From assembly GCF_013386165.1 (NCBI RefSeq), contig NZ_JACAOS010000022.1:1-41333 (forward strand): a DNA stretch of 41,333 nt. Direction: 5' to 3'. The position numbers and the translations under genes were made by a program. Source of the stretch: Pseudomonas gingeri (GTDB lineage Bacteria; Pseudomonadota; Gammaproteobacteria; Pseudomonadales; Pseudomonadaceae). Shown piece by piece: positions 7,981-16,658 of this stretch. How positions within the stretch are numbered: the stretch's first letter is position 1; each line of letters starts with the position of its first letter. The notes beneath the pieces are model-generated. The model saw nothing but the letters and a program-made list of their open reading frames with translations, had not been told where the DNA came from and made no database searches.

Positions 7981-8925
7981 ATGTCCGCCACCTTTACCGC
8001 CAATTCCCTGCGTTCCAGCCTGCGACCCTTGGCCGCGGCGCAGCCGTTGTCGGAAGAGGCACGGGCCTATCAGCGCTTCTATGGCCTCGACCTGCCCCAG
8101 CGCAGCCCGCCAGTCGCCAGTCGCCTGGGCCGTTTCAGCAGCGGCGCTTTCGACCTGGTGAGCCAGCTCTGGCTGCCCGTCGATCCAGTGGCGACGCTGT
8201 TCCTGTTCCACGGTTTCTACGATCACATGGGCCTGTTTCGCCATGTCGTGGACTGGGCGCTGGACCAGGGCTTCGCGGTGATCGCCTGTGATCTGCCGGG
8301 GCACGGCCTGTCCAGCGGCGAGCGGGCCAGCATCGACGATTTCGCCCAGTATCAGCAGGCGTTGCAAGGCCTCTTCAATGAGGCCCGCGGCCTTGACCTG
8401 CCGCAACCCTGGCACTTGTTCGGCCAGAGCACCGGCGGTGCGATCATCATCGACCACCTGCTCCGGCACGGCAGCGCCAGCCCGGCCCAGGGCCAGACCA
8501 TCCTGCTCTCGCCGCTGGTGCGGCCACGGGCCTGGGACTGGTCGAAGTTCAGTTACTACCTGCTCAAGCCCTTCGTCAAAGGCATCGCCCGGCGTTTCAG
8601 CGAGAACACCAACGACCCGGCGTTCATGCCGTTCCTGCAAGCCGATCCGTTGCAACCGCAACGCCTGCCGACGGCCTGGGTCGGAGCCCTGGCGCGCTGG
8701 ATTCCCGGTATCGAGTCCGCGGCGAAAAGCCCGCGGCGGCCGCTGATCGTGCAAGGCGAGGCCGACATGACCGTCGACTGGACCCATAACCTCAGCGTGC
8801 TGCGCGGCAAGTTCGACCGCCCCGAGGTACTGATGCTGCCCGACGCCCGGCACCACCTGGCCAATGAAATCCCGGCCTATCGCGAGCGCTATTTCCGTTT
8901 TATCAGCGAGCACCTGCAGCCATGA
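7981..8925 (+). CDS. Alpha/beta hydrolase, monoacylglycerol-lipase-like (Hydrolase_4)
   Basis: A 314-residue serine hydrolase. The oxyanion strand is TLFLFHGFYDHMGLF, the DLPGHGLSSG block follows, and the nucleophile elbow is GQSTGG with Ser150. The expected acid is in QGEADMTVDW (about residue 260), and the catalytic His is in DARHHLANE (about 288). The pattern matches the Hydrolase_4/lysophospholipase PldB group. No signal peptide is seen, so it is probably cytoplasmic. Its stop overlaps the start of a 4HBT thioesterase by 4 bp, so the pair probably acts on related acyl substrates; this is inference. It is divergent from the thioredoxin-fold gene. Confidence 0.9.
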   Translation: MSATFTANSLRSSLRPLAAAQPLSEEARAYQRFYGLDLPQRSPPVASRLGRFSSGAFDLVSQLWLPVDPVATLFLFHGFYDHMGLFRHVVDWALDQGFAVIACDLPGHGLSSGERASIDDFAQYQQALQGLFNEARGLDLPQPWHLFGQSTGGAIIIDHLLRHGSASPAQGQTILLSPLVRPRAWDWSKFSYYLLKPFVKGIARRFSENTNDPAFMPFLQADPLQPQRLPTAWVGALARWIPGIESAAKSPRRPLIVQGEADMTVDWTHNLSVLRGKFDRPEVLMLPDARHHLANEIPAYRERYFRFISEHLQP

Positions 8926-9368
8926 CCCAAGAGCCCGCCATGACCGACCGCCTGCCGCAACGCAGCGACTACCGTCACTTCCAGCCGATCATCACACGCT
9001 GGCATGACAACGATGTCTACGGCCACGTGAACAACGTCACCTACTACAGCTTTTTCGACACGGCGGTGAACACCTACCTGATCGAACAGGGTGGCCTGGA
9101 TATCCATGACGGCGCAGTCGTCGGTTTTGTGGTCAGTTCGGCCTGCGACTATTTCGCCTCGATTGCCTTCCCCGAACGCATCGAGATCGGCCTGCGGGTC
9201 GGCAAGCTGGGTAACAGCTCGGTGCAATACGAACTGGCGGTGTTCAAGGCCGGTGAAGAAGATGCCTGCGCGGCCGGGCGCTTTGTCCACGTGTTCGTCG
9301 ATCGCGCCTCGAACCTGCCGGTGAGCATCCCCGCGCCATTGCGCGAGGCGCTTCAGTCGTTGAGCTGA
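8922..9368 (+). CDS. Hotdog-fold acyl-CoA thioesterase (4HBT family)
   Basis: A 148-residue single hotdog domain. The active-site block RWHDNDVYGHVNNVTYYSFFDTA carries the Asp and HVNN residues of the 4-hydroxybenzoyl-CoA/YbgC-type thioesterases. The ATG at 8922 overlaps the hydrolase stop (ATGA), which suggests coupling; ATG 8940 (MTDRLPQ) has a better-placed AAGAG site and is a real alternative. The last 16 bases overlap, tail to tail, with the response regulator gene on the other strand, so the two transcripts must be antisense to each other at their ends. The acyl substrate is unknown. Confidence 0.9.
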   Translation: MTQEPAMTDRLPQRSDYRHFQPIITRWHDNDVYGHVNNVTYYSFFDTAVNTYLIEQGGLDIHDGAVVGFVVSSACDYFASIAFPERIEIGLRVGKLGNSSVQYELAVFKAGEEDACAAGRFVHVFVDRASNLPVSIPAPLREALQSLS

Positions 9369-10009
9369 ATGATCCCTTCACGCACGGCGAACAGCACCAG
9401 CCCGGCGATATCGTGAATCCGCAGCCGGTGCATGATCTGCGAGCGGTGTGCCTCCACGGTCTTGACGCTCAGGCCGAGGCCGACCGCGATGGAACGGGTG
9501 GTCTCGCCCCGGGCGATCAGCCGGAGGATTTCCAGTTGCCGCGCCGTCAGCGCGACCTGGCTGGCGCGGATCGGCTGGCTGTGGGTCTGGCGCACGGCCT
9601 GGTCGACCACCAGCGGCACCACTGCCGAGGACAGGTACTGGCCGCCGTGGCGCAAGGCCTTGAGCGCCAGCTCCAGTTCCAGCACCGTGGCATTTTTCAG
9701 CAGATAGCCGTGGGCCCCCAGTTGCAGGCACTTCATCACAAAGTGGCTATCGGTGTGCATCGACAGCATCAGCACCTTGCTGCGCGGCGCGCGCAATGAC
9801 AGCTCCTTGAGCGCCGCCACACTGTTCATCCGCTCCATGGACATGTCCAACAACACAATGTCCGGCTTGAGCCGTGAGGCCAGCTCGATCGCCGCCTGCC
9901 CATCGCCCGCTTCGCCGACGATTTCGTATTCTTGTTGTTTTTCCAGCAGTGCCTTCATACCCGCGCGAAACAGCGGGTAATCGTCGGCAAGCAGTATTCG
10001 ACAAAGCAT
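9353..10009 (-). CDS. NarL/LuxR-family response regulator at the end of the chemosensory operon
   Basis: A 218-residue DNA-binding response regulator. The receiver domain has the acidic pair Asp9-Asp10, the phospho-acceptor Asp55 (IVLLDMSM), and Lys in GYLLKNA. The C-terminal LuxR helix-turn-helix spans about 150-210 (LTARQLEILRLIARG, SVKTVEAHRSQIMHRL). The loop after Asp55 reads DMSMERMNS, so the usual MPGMDG Pro-Gly is replaced by Glu-Arg, which may change the switch. No histidine kinase lies beside it, but it is on the same strand as the che operon, 95 bp after cheB. It may therefore be a transcriptional output of CheA, or an orphan regulator. Its 3' end overlaps the convergent thioesterase gene. 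Confidence 0.92.
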   Translation of the reverse strand: MLCRILLADDYPLFRAGMKALLEKQQEYEIVGEAGDGQAAIELASRLKPDIVLLDMSMERMNSVAALKELSLRAPRSKVLMLSMHTDSHFVMKCLQLGAHGYLLKNATVLELELALKALRHGGQYLSSAVVPLVVDQAVRQTHSQPIRASQVALTARQLEILRLIARGETTRSIAVGLGLSVKTVEAHRSQIMHRLRIHDIAGLVLFAVREGIIQLND

Positions 10010-10104
10010 AAGCTCAAGCCCAATGAAGCAAAGGGAAGGGCGCAGCCGCCTGGGCGGGCTGCGATGGTTTATGTCGGGTGCAAGGTCCGGATGCCGGGTG
10101 CTGG

Positions 10105-11154
10105 TCAGCCGTGGCGGGCGCTGTCACCGAACTGCTGGATCATTTTCGCAAGCTTTGCCAAGGGTTCGACCCACTGCGCGGCACCCAGGCGGATGGCCTC
10201 TTTCGGCATGCCGAAGACCACGCAACTGGCTTCGTCCTGGGCCACGGTACAGGCGCCGTTTTCGCGCATGGCCAACAGCCCGCGCGCCCCGTCGTCGCCC
10301 ATGCCGGTCATGATAATGCCCAAGGTGTTGGCGCCCGCCTGTCTGGCCACTGAACGAAAAAGCACATCCACCGACGGCTTGTGCCGGTTGACCGGCGGCC
10401 CGTCGAGGACCTCTACCTGGTAGTGCGCGCCGCTGCGTTTGAGCTGCATGTGCAGGCCGCCCGGTGCCAGCAATGCCAGGCCGCTGTGGACGCGATCCAG
10501 GTGTCTGGCCTCGCGCACTTCTATCTGGCAGAGCTTGTCCAGGCGCCTGGCAAAATCGGCTGTGAACTTCTCCGGCATGTGTTGAACGATGACAATCCCC
10601 GGGCAGTCACGTGGCAACTGCCGCAAGATGAATTCCAGGGCCTGGGTGCCACCCGTGGAGCAGCCCAGGGCGACCACCCGGTCGGTGGTCCTGAGCGGGT
10701 TGATCGCGGGTATGGCGATGGATTCTGCGGCAGGCACGCTGTGGCGAAGGGCCATAGGCCGAGTCCGGGCGCTTTCCTCGACCTTGCGGATCAGTTCGCC
10801 GGACAGTTGCAGCAGGCTTTGCTTGAGCCCCAGCCGGGCCTTGGTGAACACCCCGACCGCGCCGGCGGCCAGGGCTTCGACGCCGACTGCCGAACCGTCT
10901 TCGGTGAGGGTCGAGCAGATCAGGGTCGGGGTCGGTCGCTCGGCCATGATCTGGCGCAGGAAGGTCAGGCCGTCCATGCGTGGCATCTCGATGTCGAGGA
11001 TCAGCACGTCCGGCCAGTCGCGGCGCATCTTGTCGATGGCATAGAGCGGGTCGGCGGCCTGGCCGATCACCTGGATATTCGGGTGGTTGTCCAGGCACTG
11101 GGTCAGCACCTGGCGCACCAGGGCCGAGTCGTCGACGATAAAGACCCGGATCAT
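10105..11154 (-). CDS. cheB: Chemotaxis protein-glutamate methylesterase/deamidase CheB
   Basis: A 349-residue CheB with a receiver domain (phospho-acceptor Asp54 in LILDIEMPRMDG) joined to a methylesterase domain. The catalytic triad is visible: Ser166 in ALGCSTGG, His192 in VIVQHMP, and Asp288 in MTGMGDDGARG. It removes methyl groups from receptor glutamates when phosphorylated by CheA, giving adaptation in the cytoplasm. The ATG overlaps the cheD stop by 4 bp. The chosen start gives the standard MIRVFIVDDSALVR N-terminus; the longer open frame upstream is antisense or out-of-frame cheD. This is the type found with cheD and cheR in P. aeruginosa cluster 2. Confidence 0.97.
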   Translation of the reverse strand: MIRVFIVDDSALVRQVLTQCLDNHPNIQVIGQAADPLYAIDKMRRDWPDVLILDIEMPRMDGLTFLRQIMAERPTPTLICSTLTEDGSAVGVEALAAGAVGVFTKARLGLKQSLLQLSGELIRKVEESARTRPMALRHSVPAAESIAIPAINPLRTTDRVVALGCSTGGTQALEFILRQLPRDCPGIVIVQHMPEKFTADFARRLDKLCQIEVREARHLDRVHSGLALLAPGGLHMQLKRSGAHYQVEVLDGPPVNRHKPSVDVLFRSVARQAGANTLGIIMTGMGDDGARGLLAMRENGACTVAQDEASCVVFGMPKEAIRLGAAQWVEPLAKLAKMIQQFGDSARHG

Positions 11155-11642
11155 CGTGGACGCATCCCCAGCCGCAGCGGTTGCACGCTGTTGCGTTGAC
11201 ACTCGATCAGGCCGCTGGCGCCGTCGATGCGCAGGCGCCGGTAGTGCTGGCCGTTGAGGTCGCAGTGGTCCACCGCCCAGTTGCGCAGGCTGAATTGCTC
11301 CCGGGCGAAGGTGCTGTTGTTGTGCCCGACCCGGTGGGCGGGTGGGCCGTCGATGCGGACCAGGCTGCCGCCGCCGAAAATGCTTTTGCGGTATTCGTGG
11401 GGGTGGGTGCCGTGGCGGCGCATGTCGGCCAGCATGCGCTGGAATACACCTTCGCCGTAACGGGTGTCGAGGGCGTTGCGGGCGCTCGGATCGTTGGGCA
11501 GCAGATAGTGCGACACGGCCAGCAATTGCCAACGGGGATGCCAGAGCACGATCGACACGCAACTGCCGAGCAGGGTGGTGACACTGCCTTGGTGCCGCCC
11601 GAAGAAGTAGTCGCCGGGGCGCAGGAACAGTGGCGGATTCAT
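11151..11642 (-). CDS. cheD: Chemoreceptor glutamine deamidase CheD
   Basis: A 163-residue CheD. The catalytic Cys is in LLGSCVSIVLWHP and the His in AVSHYLLP; the block YRKSIFGGGSLV with GHNNSTFAREQF matches the family. It deamidates specific Gln residues of MCPs so that they can be methylated, and so supports the CheR/CheB system. It overlaps cheR and cheB by 4 bp on each side, so the three adaptation enzymes are translated as a coupled set. The length is typical. Confidence 0.96.
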   Translation of the reverse strand: MNPPLFLRPGDYFFGRHQGSVTTLLGSCVSIVLWHPRWQLLAVSHYLLPNDPSARNALDTRYGEGVFQRMLADMRRHGTHPHEYRKSIFGGGSLVRIDGPPAHRVGHNNSTFAREQFSLRNWAVDHCDLNGQHYRRLRIDGASGLIECQRNSVQPLRLGMRPR

Positions 11643-12451
11643 AGGCGTTCGTAGACCGAGGGGTTGAGCAGTCGCACCGGCACGTCGAAGCCGTGGATGC
11701 TTTCCGCATGACCGATGAACAGCAGCCCGCCCGGACGCAACTGGCTGACCAGGCGTTGCACGATGCGCTGTTTTTCGTCGTTGTTGAAATAGATCAGGAC
11801 ATTGCGCAGGAAAATCACGTCGAAGCGCCCCAGCCCGTCGGGCAGCGGCTGGACGATATTGATTTCCCGCAGGCTGACCCGCTCGCGCAGTGCGGCCTGG
11901 ACGCGGAAGCGTCCGCTCATCTCGCCGATGCCGCTGAGGCAATGGCGGTGCAGCCAGCCCTGGGGAAAGTTCTTCGCCTGGGCCATGTCGTAGATGCCGT
12001 CGCCGGCCTTCTCGAGCATGCTCTGGCTCAGGTCGCTGGCGAGGATCGACCAGTCGCCGCCGCGCAGGTGTTCCTGGACCACCATGGCCAGGCTGTAGGG
12101 TTCCTCGCCGGAGGAACAGGCCGCGCTCCAGAGTTTCAGCGGGCCACGCTGCTGGCCCAGCCACTGGCCGAGATAGTCGAAGTGCGCCTGCTCACGGAAG
12201 AAATAGGTTTCGTTGGTGGTCAGCAGGTCCACCACCAGGCGGCGTTCCTTGAGGTGCACCTGCTGATCGAGCAGGCGCAGGTAGTCGGCGTAGCTGTCGA
12301 GGCGGTAATGGCGCAGGCGCTTCATCAGGCGCCCGGCCACCAACGGTCGTTTGTTCGGCGCGAGGATAATCCCCGAGGCCTCGGCCATAAGCTTTTGCAG
12401 ACTGCGGAATTCGCTGTCGCCGAGGCTGGGCAGCATGGGTTGGCTGGACAT
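11639..12451 (-). CDS. cheR: Chemotaxis protein methyltransferase CheR
   Basis: A 270-residue SAM-dependent methyltransferase for receptor glutamates. The N-terminal helical domain holds the Arg-rich substrate helix (VAGRLMKRLRHYRLDSYADYL). The catalytic part has TTNETYFFRE, the SAM motif WSAACSSGEEPYSLAM, and IFLRNVLIYF. The C-terminus SIHGFDVPVRLLNPSVYERL is normal for the family. It follows cheW with a gap of one base and overlaps cheD. The operon's receptors lack a C-terminal CheR-docking pentapeptide, so binding is likely direct to the signalling helices. Confidence 0.97.
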   Translation of the reverse strand: MSSQPMLPSLGDSEFRSLQKLMAEASGIILAPNKRPLVAGRLMKRLRHYRLDSYADYLRLLDQQVHLKERRLVVDLLTTNETYFFREQAHFDYLGQWLGQQRGPLKLWSAACSSGEEPYSLAMVVQEHLRGGDWSILASDLSQSMLEKAGDGIYDMAQAKNFPQGWLHRHCLSGIGEMSGRFRVQAALRERVSLREINIVQPLPDGLGRFDVIFLRNVLIYFNNDEKQRIVQRLVSQLRPGGLLFIGHAESIHGFDVPVRLLNPSVYERL

Positions 12452-12452
12452 T

Positions 12453-12980
12453 TCAGCTGCCCTGGGCCACGGCCAGGCTGAGCTGGCGGATATCGTCCAG
12501 GGACAAGACCTGGGGGATGTTCAGGATGATGGTGAAGCCTTGCTCGTGGCGGGCCATGCCGGCGATGAAGTCGGTGCGGATACCGGAACCGAAAGGTGGC
12601 GCCTGCACCACCTGGTGCGGGTCGATATCCAGCACCGCGTCCACCGCATCCACCACCAGGCCGATGCGCTGGGCGATACCGTCGAGTTCCGGCTCGATGA
12701 TCACGATGCAGGTGCGTTTGCCGGCCGCCGTCAGCTCGAAGCCGAAGCGCGCCGCCAGGTCGAGCACCGGCACCACGTTGCCACGCAGGTTGATGACCCC
12801 GTGGATAAACGCCGGCATCATCGGCACGGCGGTGACATCGCCGTACTCGATGATCTCGCGCACGCCGTCGATCGGCACCGCATAGGCGGCCTGGCGTACC
12901 CGAAACGACAGGTGCTGGATACTCGGTGCCGGCAGCACTTCGTGCAGGGCCTGGAGCCCGTGGCGCAGGTTGGCAGTCAT
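12453..12980 (-). CDS. cheW: Chemotaxis coupling protein CheW
   Basis: A 175-residue adaptor made of one CheW domain (about 22-165). The conserved features are AAYAVPIDGVREIIEY, MMPAFIHGVINLRGNVVPVLDLAARFG and GLVVDAVDAVLDI. The start at 12980 (MTANLRHG) follows a GAGGG site; an upstream in-frame ATG at 13019 lies inside the receptor gene and was not used. It links the receptor upstream to CheA. The gap to the receptor stop is 10 bp. Confidence 0.95.
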   Translation of the reverse strand: MTANLRHGLQALHEVLPAPSIQHLSFRVRQAAYAVPIDGVREIIEYGDVTAVPMMPAFIHGVINLRGNVVPVLDLAARFGFELTAAGKRTCIVIIEPELDGIAQRIGLVVDAVDAVLDIDPHQVVQAPPFGSGIRTDFIAGMARHEQGFTIILNIPQVLSLDDIRQLSLAVAQGS

Positions 12981-12990
12981 GATCCGGCCC

Positions 12991-14625
12991 TCAAGAGAAA
13001 CTGACGAACTGGCCTTCATCCACCGGCGCGCGACCCTTGAAGCCGTCCCGCGTACTCGGGGTGTAGCTGTCGAAGCTGCGCGGTTGCGGTTTGTAGGCCG
13101 GCGCGGTTTCGCCGTCGAAACGGAAGAAGCCGATCAGCTCCTGCAACTGCCCGGCCTGGGCGTTCATTTCTTCGGCGGTGGCCGCCAGTTCTTCGGAGGC
13201 CGAGGCGTTCTGCTGGGTGATCTGGTTCATCTGGCCCATGGCGATATTGATCTGCCCGGCAGCGCCACTCTGTTCCAGGGAGGCGGCGGTGATTTCCTGG
13301 ACCAGGTCCGAGGTCTTCTGGATATTCGGCACGATTTCATTGAGCAACTGCCCGGCCTGTTCGGCCAGGCGCACGCTGCTGGAGGCCACCTGGCCGATTT
13401 CCTGGGCGGCGACCTGGCTGCGCTCAGCCAGCTTGCGCACTTCGGCGGCGACCACCGCGAAGCCCTTGCCGTGGTCGCCGGCGCGGGCGGCTTCGATGGC
13501 GGCGTTGAGGGCCAGCAGGTTGGTCTGGTAGGCGATGTCGTCGATGATGCTGATCTTGTCGGCGATCTGTTTCATCGCCAGCACCGTGTCGCTCACCGCG
13601 CCGCCACCTTGCACGGCGTCATTGGCAGCCTTGCCGGCGATGCCGTCGGTGATCTTCGCGCTTTCGGTGTTCTGGGCGATGGAGGCGGACATCTGCTCCA
13701 CCGAGGCGCTGGTCTGTTCGACGCTGGCGGCCTGTTCGTTGGCCGCCTGGCTCAGCGACTGCGAGGTCGAGCTGACCTGTTCGGACGCCGACGACAGCGA
13801 GTCGGCGGCGCTGCGCACGTCACCGAGAATGCTGCGCAGGCGCAAGGTCATGTTCTGCATGGCGGTCAGCAACTGCCCGGTCTCATCCTTGCCGGAGGTC
13901 GGCAAGTCCTGGCCCAGGTCGCCGGCGGCCATGCGGTTGGCGGCGGCCACGGCACCGTTGAGCGGACGGGTAATGCTACGGGTCACCAGCACGCCGATCA
14001 TGATCCCCAGCAGGGTGGCGGCGATGACCAGGGCGATCATCTGGCTCTGGGAGCGGGTGGCGATGTCGTTGATCTGCTGGTTGGCCTCGGCGGCGCGGTC
14101 CTGTTTGCCCCGGGTGACCTGGCCCATCAGGTTGTCCACCACGTCACCGCTGATCACCGCCTTGGGCAGCAATTCGGTGACATCGCTGGTTTCCTGCAGC
14201 ATCCCGGATTGCTGGTGGGTGGCGAGCACTTGCTGAACCACGTTCTCGTAGTCCTTGAGCGGCGCGTCGAGTTGATCGAGCTGGGCCAGGCCGTCCTGGG
14301 TGATAAAGGCTTTACGGGCGTCGGCGATCAGCTTGCGGGTCTTCTCCATCGCCGCCCGTGCCTGATTGGCGGACTGTTCGCGCCCGGCCTGGCTGGTGGC
14401 GAGCAGGGTGTGGCGCATGGCGCGGCCAACGACGATCAACTGGATATTGGCTTCCTGCATCAGGCTCATGCCGGTGACGTCGAGGTCGTACATGCGGTCC
14501 GAGAGGTTGTTGACCTGGGACAGGTTGCGAATGCCGATCACGCCGATGCTCGCGGTCAGCACCACCACCAGCAGGAACCCCGCGGTCAGCCGGAGTCCTA
14601 TCTTCATGTTCCTGATGAATTGCAT
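12991..14625 (-). CDS. Methyl-accepting chemotaxis protein with 4-helix-bundle sensor
   Basis: A 544-residue membrane receptor. TM1 is at about 12-32; a periplasmic four-helix bundle (4HB_MCP type) spans about 33-195; TM2 is at about 196-215; HAMP follows to about 268. The cytoplasmic signalling domain has the highly conserved hairpin tip at about 366-395 (YQTNLLALNAAIEAARAG). Methylation-type Glu/Gln pairs lie on both sides. The C-terminus (EGQFVSFS) has no WEEF-like CheR pentapeptide. The ATG at 14625 follows CAGGAGATTGATC, two bases after the cheA stop. In P. aeruginosa cluster 2 this position holds the PAS/HAMP oxygen sensor Aer2/McpB; here it is an ordinary membrane receptor, so the input must differ. 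The ligand is unknown. Confidence 0.95.
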   Translation of the reverse strand: MQFIRNMKIGLRLTAGFLLVVVLTASIGVIGIRNLSQVNNLSDRMYDLDVTGMSLMQEANIQLIVVGRAMRHTLLATSQAGREQSANQARAAMEKTRKLIADARKAFITQDGLAQLDQLDAPLKDYENVVQQVLATHQQSGMLQETSDVTELLPKAVISGDVVDNLMGQVTRGKQDRAAEANQQINDIATRSQSQMIALVIAATLLGIMIGVLVTRSITRPLNGAVAAANRMAAGDLGQDLPTSGKDETGQLLTAMQNMTLRLRSILGDVRSAADSLSSASEQVSSTSQSLSQAANEQAASVEQTSASVEQMSASIAQNTESAKITDGIAGKAANDAVQGGGAVSDTVLAMKQIADKISIIDDIAYQTNLLALNAAIEAARAGDHGKGFAVVAAEVRKLAERSQVAAQEIGQVASSSVRLAEQAGQLLNEIVPNIQKTSDLVQEITAASLEQSGAAGQINIAMGQMNQITQQNASASEELAATAEEMNAQAGQLQELIGFFRFDGETAPAYKPQPRSFDSYTPSTRDGFKGRAPVDEGQFVSFS

Positions 14626-14627
14626 GA

Positions 14628-16655
14628 TCAATCTCCTGAAAGGCTGGGCAAAGGGGTATGGAGCGCGGACGGCGAGGTGGGCTCGGCGGCGCTCTGCAAA
14701 TGGCGGAACAGGCTGGCGATATCGAGGATCAGCGCGACCTGGCCGGAGCCGAGAATGGTCGAGCCGCTGATGCCGCGCAGGTGTTGGAACATCTGGCCGA
14801 GGGGCTTGATCACGGTCTGCAATTCGCCGAGCAACTGGTCGACGATCAGGCCGGCCTGCTGGCGGCCATGGCTGACCACGACGATGTTGCGGCGCCGCGC
14901 GCTGCTCGGCGTCAGGCCGAAATGGCTGTCCAGGGCGATGCACGGCAGCGGCTTGCCCCGCAGGTTGAGGTAGCCCTGGCCGAGCTGCTCGGGGCTGGCC
15001 TCCATGCACTCGGTGACCATGTCCAGGGGAATGACAAAACTGTCCTGGCCGACGCTGACCTGGAAGCCGTCGATGATCGCCAGCGTCAGCGGCAGGCGGA
15101 TGCGGAAGGTGCAGCCCTGGCCGGCCAGGGAATCGATCTCGATAACGCCGCGCAGTTGGTCGATGGCGCTACGCACCACGTCCATGCCGACGCCCCGTCC
15201 GGAGAGGTTGGAAACCTGTTCGGCGGTGGAAAAACCAGCTTCGAAAATCAGCCCGTGGATGTCCGCATCGGCCAGTTGCGCATCCGGATCGACCAGGCCT
15301 TTGTCGATGGCCTTTTCGAGGATGCGTGCGGTGTTCAGGCCGCGGCCGTCGTCCTGCACTTCCAGCACGATCATGCCGGAGTCATGGTAGGCATTGAGGC
15401 TCAGGTTGCCCTCGGCGGGTTTGCCCACGGCCAGGCGTTCGGCGGCGGACTCGATGCCATGGTCGATGGCGTTGCGCACCAGATGGGTCAGCGGGTCGGC
15501 GATCTTGTCGATCACCGATTTATCCAGTTCGGTTTCGCCGCCGCGCAGGCTCAGCTGGATCTGCTTGCCCAGCTCCTGGCTGACATCACGGACCACCCGA
15601 TGGAAACGGTTGAAGGTTTCGCCGACTTCCACCATGCGCAGCTTCAAGGCGGTTTCGCGGATCTGCTCGACGTGCTGGTGCACCGCCTGGATGCTTTCCA
15701 GGCAGCCGCTGTCACCGTTGCGCCGGGCGTGCATCTGGGCCCCGGCGGTGCTGATCACCAGCTCGCCGACCAGGTTGATCAACTCGTCGAGTTTGTGCGC
15801 GGCCACCTTGACCAGGCTGGTGTCCAGTGTGCGGCGGTCGCGGCTGACCGGGGTCCTTTGCGGAGCAGGTTCGAGCGTGGTCAGCACCTCCAGCAGCGTT
15901 TCCGCCACCGGCACGGGCAGATGATCTTCCGGGACCAGGCGCAGGGTGCAGAAGTCCTGGATAAACTCGAACACGTCTTCGATTTCACTTTGGCTCGCGG
16001 CGGTGCGCAGGCTGAATTCGAAGCCCAGGTGACAGGTTTCCGGATCGAGTTGTTGTAGCGCCGGCAGGGCTTTGCTGAGGGTCTTCAGGTTGACGATTTC
16101 GCCCAGGCGCTTGAGGTAGCGCAGGAAGGCGGCCGGGTCGAAACCGTTGCGAAACAGCTCTTCGGAAAAGCGAATCGAGATCTGCCAGGTGACGAGTTGG
16201 AGCTCGGCGGGTGTCGTGGTGACCGTCTCGGGTTCCGGTACCTGTTCGGCGATGTGCCCCTGGGCTTCGAACAGCGCGGCGAGCAAGGGTGCCTGGCGGG
16301 CTTCGTCGGCGTCCAGCAGGCCGCTGTCGGGATCGACCCGCTCGATCATCGCGCTCAGTTCGTCCATGCAGTTGAGCATCAGTGAGGTCAGGGCCGGGGT
16401 GAGCACGCGCTGGCCGTCGCGCACCGACATCAGCAGGCTTTCCAGATGGTGGGTGAGGTTGACCAGCGGCGTCAGCGAGAAGATTCCGGCGGAGCCCTTG
16501 AGGGTGTGCACGGCGCGGAACAACTGGTTGACCGCGTCCTGGTCGTCAGGGCTGGCCTCCAGGCGCAGCAGACTGTCCTCGGCCTCCTTGAGCAGGTCGC
16601 GGCCTTCACTGAGAAAGCCCAGCAGGAGCTGGTTCCATTGTTCGCCACTGAGCAT
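14628..16655 (-). CDS. cheA: Chemotaxis histidine kinase CheA
   Basis: A 675-residue kinase with the expected domain order. The HPt domain (about 1-110) carries the phosphorylated His50 in FRAVHTLKGSAGIF. A central region with CheY-binding-like sequence follows, then the dimerisation helices (KLDELINLVGELVIS, about 280), the ATPase domain (HLVRNAIDHGIES about 390; DDGRGLN; GRGVGMDVVRSAI), and a CheW-like regulatory domain to the end (FQVSVGQDSFVIPLDMVTEC). It phosphorylates CheY, CheB and possibly the LuxR-type regulator of this cluster. It starts three bases after the STAS stop codon and ends two bases before the MCP start. Confidence 0.97.
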   Translation of the reverse strand: MLSGEQWNQLLLGFLSEGRDLLKEAEDSLLRLEASPDDQDAVNQLFRAVHTLKGSAGIFSLTPLVNLTHHLESLLMSVRDGQRVLTPALTSLMLNCMDELSAMIERVDPDSGLLDADEARQAPLLAALFEAQGHIAEQVPEPETVTTTPAELQLVTWQISIRFSEELFRNGFDPAAFLRYLKRLGEIVNLKTLSKALPALQQLDPETCHLGFEFSLRTAASQSEIEDVFEFIQDFCTLRLVPEDHLPVPVAETLLEVLTTLEPAPQRTPVSRDRRTLDTSLVKVAAHKLDELINLVGELVISTAGAQMHARRNGDSGCLESIQAVHQHVEQIRETALKLRMVEVGETFNRFHRVVRDVSQELGKQIQLSLRGGETELDKSVIDKIADPLTHLVRNAIDHGIESAAERLAVGKPAEGNLSLNAYHDSGMIVLEVQDDGRGLNTARILEKAIDKGLVDPDAQLADADIHGLIFEAGFSTAEQVSNLSGRGVGMDVVRSAIDQLRGVIEIDSLAGQGCTFRIRLPLTLAIIDGFQVSVGQDSFVIPLDMVTECMEASPEQLGQGYLNLRGKPLPCIALDSHFGLTPSSARRRNIVVVSHGRQQAGLIVDQLLGELQTVIKPLGQMFQHLRGISGSTILGSGQVALILDIASLFRHLQSAAEPTSPSALHTPLPSLSGD

Positions 16656-16658
16656 CGG

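Noticed and set aside
12991..13010. C-terminal CheR-docking pentapeptide on the MCP
   Set aside because: The C-terminus is GQFVSFS, without the aromatic-acidic WEEF-type pattern; similarity is limited to one aromatic residue.
12970..14973. 667-codon plus-strand frame across the MCP and cheA genes
   Set aside because: Antisense to clear chemotaxis genes; the translation (many Gly-Gly-His-Leu repeats) reflects the codon pattern of the MCP helices on the other strand.
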